Below are positions 36,101 through 48,100 of a stretch of DNA of 62,000 bases, one piece after another. Origin of the DNA: Phoronis australis (lineage: Eukaryota; Phoronida; Phoronidae); contig NMRA01000363.1 in the NCBI GenBank assembly GCA_002633005.1, positions 220,918 through 282,917 of the forward strand. The letters run 5' to 3'. A program made the position numbers and the translations under genes. How positions within the stretch are numbered: the first letter of the stretch is position 1; each line of letters opens with the position of its first letter. The notes beneath the pieces are model-generated. The model made no database searches and was not told the origin of the DNA. It saw only the letters and a program-made list of their open reading frames with translations.

Positions 36101-39100
36101 ATCCTAACAGATCGAGTTTGAAGCAGTTCCAATGGCATGCCTCTAAATTTGGACTGCGCTCCTCTTTTTAGAACACAAAAGTCTGGTGTACAAGACGAGC
36201 CGAGTTGACATCAGGGATTGAATATAACTTCTTTCGTTTGCAAGTATTTGAGATGTTGAACAAGCATTTCAATATCCCTCCGCACGATATTGACAATTTG
36301 ATGGCAGGGCAGTTGCAAGGATTTTTGTGAAAAACAGCATTACGTGACCATGCAGAATCCTACACTATCACCATCTAGCGGCAAGGCATATTTCATTAAA
36401 TATCCATTAGACCCGGTTCACTGATTCACTGTAACTCAACTCTGTGCAGTGACAATCGGTTGATCAGCACAGTAATTCAACAATGTCTTCTACATTGTGA
36501 AACTCTTACACACTGGGCTTTGACAGTATTTAAAATCGCTGAATCTCTTATACTGACAGGCCTTTCCCACAAACGCCGACGCATTTGTGTTTAGGAGAGC
36601 ATTGGTCAATGGAAACGCTTAGATTTGGTCTAGAGTCGAAGTTAACAAACAGTTCAAGTTTACTTCACAGTAATTGTGTAGACTTAACAGCAAAGCGTCA
36701 GTGTATCACTACAATGGGTCTGACATGCTAAATATTAGTATCCATCGAAGTTATATTGCCAGAGGTCACTGATGTGATGATGGTGAAGCCGATATTATAT
36801 GCCACCATGCAATAACTTCGATGACGGCAGCATCACCTCGAGTTTGACTCGGATGTCTGTAAACTGCCGAAGCCAAATGGGAGTATTCAAGTTAACTTCT
36901 CAGTTTATGAAGACATCATGCTGGTACTGGATTTAACTTGATGGCAAAAAAGGACTTTCAGTCAAACAATCAGGCAACGTAATGCCGTGACGTTGCCTGC
37001 AGTCATAGTCGTGTTACACACAGCTAGCCATTATGGCTAAATCAGAAACAAAAGGATGTGATAGACATTTTTCATCTTGCCATTGGGCGAAGTTCTATGT
37101 AGGAAATGTATACCTCTGGCACATGGTTAAGTCAAAGGCACCCCATTCAAGCCAGTATCAGGGGTCGTTATGAATTAAGCTACAGGTTGCCCTGTAACCA
37201 ACGTACGGTAGAGGCGCGGAATGACTGGCTCCCGCAATTCCAATTTTAGTTTTGGAAAGTCACACTGTCACTGCAAAAATGCATGACTGTTGTCCCAATT
37301 TTCACAGCTTCAAGGGCTCTGTACGGTCTTTTCTATTGATTGAAACCAGCCAGAATCAGTTATTGCTCAACCTTGCTCTGCATGGTTTCAAAGATCATTC
37401 CGGGTTGACCATTGCATGCTTTCATTGAATTGCCGTTGTTCTAGCCATAACTCCCCTCACATCGATTAGTTTTATCGTACATGTTAACAGAGTGAGGGTT
37501 TAGTATGACATGTTTACTTACCAATCTTCAGTTTGATGAGGGCTATTAATTATTTCCGTGTTATCTATGGGCACTTGATTGCACAGTGGCTGGTGTTATG
37601 AGAGTCGATTACGTCAGAGAGTGTATATGCGAATCAGTGTGTTTTCATGCATATTAAATTCTTCATCAAAGTTGGCGTATACTTACAAGTTGCTACTCAT
37701 TGAGAGCATTGATCATTCTTACAAAACATGATTTCATATCAAGATATAGTCTACTACTCTAGATTTTCCACAGTCATTGATTTTGCTACATTGCCAAAGA
37801 AAGATCCCCTTTCCATCAAGGATGCTTTCCTCTGGTTGACTGCATTTCTCTTAACCTAAAAGACGTACAAAATGCTTTTGAGCACAATTATTATTTTCTT
37901 GGCCCAGTTTGGGAATTCAAAATGCTGAGTTCAATTTTTCTGGCAAAATTGTTGCGGACAGACAATGATCGAGACTCGTGCAGCTGAGCAGAGGCTCATG
38001 GGAATGGAACGGGCCATCATCTGTTCATGTCTAGATCCTCGTTTTAATTAATCAATGCACAATGTACAAAGAGCATGTTTTACTCTTTTGGTGTCTTCTG
38101 CTGTTCTAGCTACCGTCTGCATTGAGTGCGTGCACATGCATTTCATCTTGTTTCATTTAGCTTTGTCGCTTAGTGTACATGCCATTATGTATCACACATT
38201 CAAAGGTTTTATGTATTGACTCCGACATCAACTGACCTTGGATTTGTATAATATGCTAAAATTGATGTTTGTATTAATTGTTGGAATTGTTTCCCTTGGA
38301 CCAGCTACGCACGGCTAGTTGAGCACAAAGAACAGCTTGAGCAAAAGCACTTGCATTTGCTGCAGATACTGGACAGTGAACGCCAGTCTAAGTGGCACTA
38401 TGTGCAGCAGACGGAGGAACTACACCAGGAAGTGAAGAAACTAAAGGCTGAGGTGAGTGACACCATATGGTGGCAAGGTGGTATATGTTTGGGAGTGACA
38501 TCTGGTGGTAGTCACTGACCTCTCCAGGTTATAAGAGACCAGATTGTCCAGGTGGCACTTTGTAGACCTGACAAAGGAAGGAACAGGATTATTAAGTGAA
38601 TGTATACAGAGGTGAGTGACACCTGGTGGTGGATAATTGAGAATGAAGTTGTAGGTGCTACAAAGTATTGTACTTGGTGACCTCAGTTTTGGTACATTCA
38701 GACCCGATGTCTAATCTCCAAACTTAAACTAGACATAGTCTTTAATATTTAGTTTTGTGTGGTCTGATTCCGTTGTGACTAGTGGTCCATGTAGACAATT
38801 AATTTAGTGAAGGATACAAGTTTAACATGAATGTTTTTGTGCATGAACTCAAGCAACTTTAGTTCATGCACAAGGATTTCATGTGGCTTTAGTATTTGGG
38901 GTTATCAAGGGTGAAATTAAATTTCGTTAAAAATTCATTTGGGTTTGAAGACCCTATATAGGGAACACTTAAAAAAATGTTATGGATGAAACTGCTTTTT
39001 GTCTAATTAGTTTCTGCAGGAAGTATTTTATTTTTCGGAAAAATTTGCTTCATTTGGTCTTAGCCTCTGAAAATACTAATTTTACCAAGAACTATTTTAT

Positions 39101-42100
39101 TCCAAATTGAGTTTTTTATGATTATGCTCATGTGCACACAATAAATAAATTGCACTTGAACACAAATTCAAGGACATGTATTGTACTAAAGTGAACGGAA
39201 AATAACACAATTTCAGTTCAAATTCAGAGATTAGATGTCAAACCCGACCTCTTTGTGTCATTGCAGTCTCCATTCCAGCTGAAGGATTTTAAAAACTTCA
39301 CAGTGTTACAGTTCCAGCAGACCTAGGTTTATAATTCTATCTCCACAGTTATAACAGTATATGAGCTCCAGTGTTCTAACCAACTCTGGTATTTTGTAAT
39401 GCTGTCTTCACAATTGAAGGATTCTAAAAGCATGGGTGTTCCAACCAACTCTGTTACTTTATATTTCTGTCTTCACAGCTGAAGGAGTACAAAACATAGA
39501 TTTTCCTGCCAACTCTGTTACTTTGTATTTCTGTCTTCACAATTGAAGAAGTATAAAACATAAATTTTCCAAACAACTCTGTCACTTTATATTGCTGTCT
39601 TCACAGCTGAAGGAGTATAAAAACATGCGTGTTCCAAACAAATCTGTTACTTAGTATTTCTGGCTTCACAATTGAAGGAGTATAAACATAAATTTCCCGA
39701 CGAACTTTATAACTTTATATATCTGTCTTCACAGTTGAAGGAGTATAAAAACGTGCATGTTCCAAACAAATCTGTTACTTAGTATTTCTGGCTTCACAAT
39801 TGAAGGAGTATAAACATAAATTTCCCGACGAACTTTATAACTTTATATATCTGTCTTCACAGTTGAAGGATTATAAAAATGTGCATGTTCCAAACAAATC
39901 TGTTACTTAGTATTTCTGGCTTCACAATTGAAGGAGTATAAACATAAATTTCCCGACGAACTTTATAACTTTATATATCTGTCTTCACAGTTGAAGGAGT
40001 ATAAAAACGTGCATGTTCCAAACAAATCTGTTACTTAGTATTTCTGGCTTCACAATTGAAGGAGTATAAACATAAATTTCCCGACGAACTTTATAACTTT
40101 ATATATCTGTCTTCACAGTTGAAGGAGTATAAAACATAAATTTCCCGACGAACTTTATAACTTTATATATCTGTCTTCACAGTTGAAGGAGTATAAAAGC
40201 GCCGGCGTTCCAACAAATTCCATTGATGAGGAAGAAAGCGACGAGATTAAGAAGATCAAGAAAGTTCAGAGCTTCTTCCGTGGATGGCTGTGTCGTCGAC
40301 GCTGGAAGCAAATTGTGGACGAGTACATCCGATCTCCGCACGCCGAGAGTATGCGCAAGAGAAACAGTATTGTCTTTGGAATGGTTGAAGGTAAGGCCAT
40401 TCGTGTACTGCACGTCAAGTCATAGCTGCTTGAACTTGGTCATGTTTGGGACAAAACATTGCGAATTAGTAATACATTAAGACTACAATTGATATTTTTG
40501 TTACAAAAATAACCATGCACGTCTAGCAAATTAAAACATGTATCTGATGAATGGACCCATCTCCTAAGATCGAGTGCATTTCGATGGAATGCAAAAATAT
40601 TTTGTAACGACAAAAAGTTTTGTTTTCTGTAATTTGTAACTACATAATATGGAGAATTAGGTGTCTGACAAAGTAGTTCTAGCCAGTACTCTGGTGTTTT
40701 TCATGAGGTACTACTCTTGCAGAGTTCAAATTCCTGAATCAATTCAACCTTATGCTCAAATGCATTTTAAATACTTATAATTAATTGAGTTTTCACGTGA
40801 TTTTCGTGTGTGAATTATAACTTTTGTGCTAAGATAAGATTTTGCAGTTTGCTGGCCTGCAGTTAGATTATAGCTAGTCTTTTGTGGATGAAAACTGAAG
40901 ATAGTGGTATTGTTTTCACCATTACTCTGTAGAAAGACAAATTTATCCATTCTCAGGTGAAGAAGAGTATGTCAAGAACCTGTCAGCCATGGTGTCGTGT
41001 TTCCTGCGACCACTGAGGATGGCCGCCAGCTCAAAGAAACCTCCTATCACACACGAGGATGTCAACTCCATATTTCTAAATAGGTAGAGTTCGTCCACCC
41101 TCATCTTCTAAGCTCCTTAGTATGTAGTGTGTCTCATAACATGAAATATATCCCTAAAATAGAATCATAAATTTCATTCAGATTTCCAGTCACTTGAGTT
41201 TAGTTCTCTTTGAAATTCGATTTTAATGTTTTAGCTCAAAAGGACTCGTAATCACTCTGGTTAAAACCATCAAAATTAATGTTATTCAATTGTTTTCTGT
41301 TACAGAACAATGCAGAATTATAATGTACGTTTGTTTGGCCTTTGGTACTGCTGTAGTTCCTCATTTTTTGAAAACTTGCCAGGTTCTCCGATCTGCTGAT
41401 GTTGATTTAATTATCTAAACCTTTAAGTATTTGATCATCTCACATTTATTTGATTTTATGTTGAGCCTCTTTGACAGTTTGCACCCACTTTTGCCATTCA
41501 AAAAATAGGCACAATAGGCACACATGGACGTAATTTTGCCAGAACTTTGTTGGATTGTTTCTGAAAGGAATGTCTTGAGTCTTTATTTTGGTCGGGGTTT
41601 CAATATTTATGTTTGAATGTAAAAGCGTAGGAATTACTTTTTTGGGAGTTTGTTTACTTTACAGTCTACCACATTTCTTTAAGTCTTGTCTTCCTTTTGT
41701 AACCTCTGTCATGTTTGAAAGGCCCAAATCCTGAAACAAGACTTATGCCACATGTTTGCCTTCCAGTGAAACCTTGCTATTCCTTCATCAAATCTTTCTG
41801 AAAGGCTTAACGGCGCGCATGGACAACTGGCCAACTCTAGTCCTTGGTGAGTTCACTGAGCATGCCCTGACGGCCATATTGGCCTGATCTAACTCTGCTC
41901 TCTCTCTCTGTGTGTACTTTTGAATGCAGCAAAATCAATTGCTTGTTTGACAACTCTTTTGTTAACCCTCTGTTACTGATACCGATCAAAGATTTGTCGA
42001 CTTACTGTCGAAAACTTTCTTTATCTTTGCTCGCCTGGCTTTGCCTCTGTGTGTTGTTGTTAACTCTGTCAAATGATGTAGTTGGTTTTTTCTGTTGTTA

Positions 42101-45100
42101 TTAAGTCCCTTGTCTTGTTAAATCCTAGATTTGTTCTAAAACAGTGCCATCAAGCTGCCGTCTTTAAATAATAACTTCCGTTGTGTGCCGGTTAATCAAC
42201 CATGACCATTTTCATTGCACGTGTTATTGCTAGCTTGAGGTTTGTTGGAAAAGAAAAAATAACATTTGTGTACTGAAGCAAGTGATTGCCTATGGGTCAA
42301 TTTCGACATTAAGGTGTGTACAAACTAAGAATGAAATAAGCTTAACTACACATTAAAGCAGCGTGCTACGTTTACTAAATATTTTTATTAGTAAATGCTT
42401 TGTTTCGGTATTAAGCTCCATTTTGTTGATTAATTTGGGAATAACACAATCAAGAGAGATTACAGTTCACTTTGAACTTCCCCCTAGTATGGTCTTAAGC
42501 ATAAACTAAGCAACAACTCTCCCCAAACCCATACATTACTTCCCATACGGGTGCGCGATCAGGCAGTGCATCTCACTATAATTCACTAAGAGTATTTTCA
42601 CTAACAATGCTGGCGTAACTATCATGTTTACTAATTGCCTGCACAGCGTGAGTGAATATTAACATGAAGTATCCAAGTCACTCATAATATTTTGAGGAGC
42701 CCCTCAGATTACGTCACAGCAGTTTTTTTACATAGCTTACAGTGCTAACAGTGGATGATCTTTTCAATTTTCAATGCTAGACCTTGTCAGAAAAAAGACT
42801 TTCAGAACCACTGATTTGAGGCCAAGAGCTTTTGCTCTTCTGATAAAACCATTTCAGCCACGTAAATGAATACTGTCATGTTGAGTTATATTTTCAGCAG
42901 CCATGTTTTCTCATGTTTAGATGTTGCAAGCAAAAATGACTGCAAATATTGTCAGCTTTATTGTCCAACATTATCGGGTGTATGTGATTCTCTGCATTAT
43001 GCTTAAGCCTCTTTCCTGTGTTATTGTTTTCTAAAACACCATGTCATAAGCCATGATACCATGTACTATCAAATCCTTGAGCGCATAAATGAATGTGCAT
43101 AAAATGTTGCCTGGGCATTTGTAATCATGTGACCGTGTTCTTTGTAAAAAGTAAATGTGCATTTTCACGCAATTTGCTCAAAACTTTGGTAGAAGAGCAT
43201 GCCTGGGATGTCCTTTTAAGGCATTTTAACTGTGCTGTCTAATGGGAATACGTCCAGATTTTTCACAGAATGTTGAATAATTTGATCAAAATCTGAAGTT
43301 ATTAAACCATGAAAATTCTATGCCAAAATTAACGTCATCTCATTTACTTGTGTAGTAAGTGTAAAGTGCCAAACAGTAACCCAGCGAGAAACACTGCATT
43401 ACTTTCTGCTGTACCGCATTGTACTGAAATGTTTTGTGTAGCTGTACTTCCATGTGTGTACTTTACCATACAGTACAGTGCCATACTTAACTGTACTGTT
43501 GTATTTTTGTGTTGCATGGGAATGTGTTGTACAATCAACAGTGTTCTGAATTGTTCTGCCTTGTATATTGTATTGTAATGCTCAGTGTGCTGTCACTGAC
43601 CTTTACTGCGCTGTGCTGCATTGCATTGTGCTGCCCTGGGCTGAACTTTTCTGTACTCCACTGTACTGCACTGCTTTTGTCTGTACTCTGTTGAGTTGCA
43701 GTACTCTGTACTGTCTGTTTTAATGCACTCACATGTAGTCTGGAGCTGTGCTGTGCTGTGCTGTGCTGTTCTGTAATATACTGTACTGTGCTCTAATCTT
43801 TTCTTTTGATGGCCATACAGTGCAGCTGTTCTATACCTGAATGTGTGCATTCTATTTTTATGTAATCTATATACTACTGAACTGTAGCCCAGTTGGTATT
43901 GTACTCCAGGCATCTCTGAACATCATTTTCTATCAAACCCAACACAGGTCAGTGAATATGTTACAAAGCCTGTATTATTTGTTGTCAGACAACATTGTGA
44001 TTAGCCGACATCAAACCAACAGCTGTACTCTTTAGTTCTACCGCAGAACATTCTCTTTTGTCCATCCTTGTCCTGTATGTGATACAAATCATTTTGACTT
44101 ATTTTCCATGTACACATGTTGCCAACACCTTGGCCTAGATCTTCAGTTCTGCTTAATTAGTTGAACAGGTAGACTGCTCTCTCCATGCCATTGTGTTTAT
44201 CAACACAGCTGTTCTCCTCCATATTATTTTGTTACCATGTGAGTGTTTTCTTTTCACGTGGCGGGCACGATGTTTCACGGTTGTGTTGTCTTAGATGCGA
44301 AGACACTACATGACAGTTGTCATGATTTCGTTCAAATGCCTTGGTTCCGCTGGTATCTCATTGCCATTTGCTACCAAAGTAATAGCATTCTGTTTCTTGC
44401 AAAAGAAGGCATACTAGAAAAGTGCCACACCGCACAAAGTTCATTCTTAAAGGGCATCTGAAAGCATTGTTCTGTATTTTGTTCATTTAAAATTACCACT
44501 TGAGGTTGCGTCTGAATGTATGTTATTTGGGTGACCCTTAACTCATCTTAGTTTAAGGCTGTGTAGGACCCTACTGGCAAGGCTGTGCAGTCGGCAGGAT
44601 TTTTTACAAAATTATAAATTAATATAACCAGGAAGAGATAACTAAAAGTATATTTTTTTTGAAAATAAGAGGCCTGCAGATTTTGAGTTTTTACCTAGTA
44701 TGTTATGGACATTTTTTTAAAGAAGACTCCTAGACTAGGAGCAGGTTTTATCCACATTCTTTCAGACACAGCTTCTATAGTTAGTTAGTGATGCACTTAA
44801 TTGGATTTTCTGCCACGAGGGGAATTACTTTCCAATGAATAGCACAAGGCTTGTTTTTTGTTGACAAAATCGCTATTACTTGACCAATTTTGAAATTTCA
44901 AGAACCCACAGTCGTAAGTTTTACTCCAGTATTCGGATTTTATGGTTTCCATCAGTTTTCATGTCCCTAAAAATAAAAGGGAAAAATAGAACCTGGATGC
45001 TTTCAACCCTTTTATTTAGATATGATCTGATCAGAAAAAAGTAATAACCCTCACTATGTGAATAGAGTCACTTTATTGATAACTATCCCCTGTTGTGAAT

Positions 45101-48100
45101 GGAATGTGGATAGAACTGGAAATTCAAAAGATTTCTCCAAATTGATCCTTATCTTGTTTAAGGGGATGTTTGCAGTTTGCTTACACCAAAGGACCATTCA
45201 TTGGGTCATGTGACCATGTATTTTGGGAAAAATTCAGCAAAAGAGAAAGGTACATTCATGAGAAAACAATGGTATCAGAAGCACGCAAAAACATCACTAA
45301 AGCCCCATATTTGATTGGTCTCTTACAAAAATGGAACATTTTAAACACAATTCCTCATGTTTTGGAAGACGGTGCCTAAAGCGCCTGATCTGAAAGTTTC
45401 GTGTGAATCCCCGTTAACCATTTCCGAAATACGATGCTGTGAAGTTAGCCAAATTCAAAATTTTTCTAAGGTCCTACATTACCTTTAAATTGTACTCACG
45501 TTTTATGGAAATCGTGATGCATTGCATTTTGAAGGCATTTTAGTGTGATTAATATGATGCAGACATTGTTCAGGGGTGCGTTTTGTAGATGCCAGGAACT
45601 CGCCTAAATCAAGATGGGCTAGACCTCGCAAAAAACACACTGGTGAAAAGTGAACATTTCACAAGTATGCTCAGAATCTTACTAACAGGTGATTGGTTGG
45701 TGAGGTTGAAATGTTGAATTATGGGATCAAGTCACTGTTTCTGTTCCTTACAGGGAAATTTCTCACCACGAGTTTTGTCAGAGCCTATAGAACGCAACCC
45801 AGAACTGAGTTTAAAACTGCGTTTCGCTCTGTTTAGCTAGCTAATAGACAACAATACTATAAGGCCTTTTTTGTCTAATTTCGTATTGTGACAGACAGAG
45901 TGTTCTTTTTCCGTTACCAACTGAGAACATTGAGACCATCAAGAACTCAAGAAAATGGTTCTGAGGTTATTGTGGCTGGCTAACCTTAAACTTGGAAATT
46001 GCAAAATTGTGCACATAAGCAATGCCTGTGACCAGTTGGTAATGAAAAAGTAATCCTGTCACTGTAAGGAATATTACATGTCTGAAAAAGGCTGAATTTG
46101 ATTTTCATTTTTAGCCAGCTTAATATGGTGAGACGCAGCTTAAAATAATTTTAATTCATAAATTTTTATTTACCTTTTACTTGATACTAAACCAGATGTC
46201 CTTTAAGTCTGTTGAAATGTACACGAGGCATAAGATATTCATTTTGCTTATCACTGGTACACAACGGAGGAGAGCAGAGATGTATTTGCAGTGTCTCCAT
46301 GCCGACCGGCGCAGTTGTATAAAATGTTAAGCCTATCAGCGTCTGGTTCCCTAGGTGATTTATTTGACATGCTGCTGCCAATGCTGGGTATCTACCAGGA
46401 ATATGTCCGTAACCACCACTACAGTTTGCAGGTATGTCAAAGGGGAGGGACATTGGGGTCAGGGGGTGGGCACTTAGGGTCACTGGGTGTACCGTGGGTC
46501 GAGAAGTTGTTTGGTACTTGAGCCAGAAATTGTGCGTCTGGGTGGGTCAGGAAAAGGATTTGTCGGTCAGGCAGGATCTAGGAGTGAGAGGTGAGATATG
46601 GGTGGTCTTATGGTGCATTCTAATTTGTACGGTTTTCAAGGATTATTTCAAGGTGTCTTTAATGTTTTCGGTTATTACTTAAGAATTTGAACAGTTCAAC
46701 TGGTCTGTTTGCTGGGTCATCTTGCAATTAAAAGCATCAGCTGAAATCTTCTGGTTAAAAAAAAACCTATTTGGGAACACCAGGTCACTTCCTAATGAAC
46801 AAATCGTGACAAATGGATTGAGTCTCTGCAGTCCTTCCTTTCTTACATACTGCAATTCTCCACTTATTTTGCACAAAAATAATTGCCAAAATCATTGGCG
46901 TATTTGGGAGGGGGGACCTAGGGGGCCATGCCACCCCCCCCTAAAATTCTCCCATATTCCATTTGGCAGCTTGGGGGTGTGAATGTCTGATGGCCAAAAT
47001 CCTGGTCAAATACTCTGCCTTGTTCCCCACCAACTCAAAATCCTTGGTCCGCCCCTGAAAATAGCGGATTACCTTATTTCCGTACACTAATGGGTTGTTT
47101 TATGAAATCTGCACTCTAAGGTCCACACTTACTTGTAATAGACTGTGATGCTCTCTATCTTATTATACTTGTATTAAGAAATTTAACAAAATAGAATCTC
47201 ACTTGTTGGCCATATTGTGTGCTAAGTTAGAAGTACTGTAAAAGTGTATGGGATTATGCTACAGGTTGTTTCTGTGGCCAAACACAAGATGGAGGCGCTA
47301 GTTGCTGCAGAGAATTGTGAATTAGTACGGCGTGTTTTTCAGGTGCTTGCTGAGTACAAGCAGAAGCTCGAGTTTAACGCGTTGCTCAAGAGATACGAGG
47401 AGAAGCCTATCACAGAGTCACGAGTGCTGGAGACATTCCTTACCTACCCTATGCATCAGGTAGGTGTCACTAGTGTGCACTCTGTTTGCTCTCTGACTTC
47501 TGAGCATGAGTTGCTGAAAGGTCAACAACATTAGCTAGACTGCAGGAGATTATGTACACTGACTTCATAACTTAGGATGTAAAATGTTTAGGTTTAGATA
47601 TGGTTTCGCATGGCAGAAATCCATGGTCTATTATCAGAGGTGATAATCGCACTGAGAGGAATTATGACCCTTTGTGCAATAGCGTACTAACTTATCTCCA
47701 CAAATCACCACGCGTGAAAGACTTCTAGCCAGATCAAAAAAATTCAACACAGCGACAACCACACACTTACTATGCACCACAGGCTTTTTGCACTAAGAAT
47801 TGTGCATGGTATGGGCCCTGTGAGCATGTGGGAGGGTTCAGGTGGGGAGCGTTGGAAGTTTTGTGGTGAGTGGTAACGGTTCCAGTCCTTGGGTTTCTCT
47901 GAAGTTCCTTGACAGTTTTCTATGAAATTTGGCATGTTCCTGGTTTTGGGTGTATTGTGTGTATTTGCTCCATCTAGTGGCCATTTTCATGATACAAATA
48001 AATAACCCTAAAAGCACACCATTTGCAATGCATTCGTGGGCGCATTTCAACGCTCCATGTTGGTCTTGTTTGCGTCCACGGCTGTATCTCCTTACCCTTG

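Larger units (their letters stand above)
41847..46354 (+). other. Intron 6 (4.5 kb)
   Basis: No gene was seen on either strand. Contents: a short CT/GT run near 41898-41915, a degenerate pentamer field (about 43390-43800, listed separately), and one copy (about 44850-45180) of a repeat that recurs in intron 8. The remainder is plain AT-rich sequence. Confidence 0.75.

Noticed and set aside
39735-39781. Upstream look-alike exon 4 start as the true exon
   Set aside because: It stops after 15 codons and does not reach the conserved IQ region, which only 40183 does. It is kept as a decoy finding, not as the main model.
39723-40190. CRISPR-like array
   Set aside because: The repeats are directly tandem and the intervening sequence is repeated too, not unique spacers. 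The host is an animal.
43593-43913. 106-codon minus-strand frame
   Set aside because: Lies wholly in the pentamer repeat field; composition follows from the repeat.
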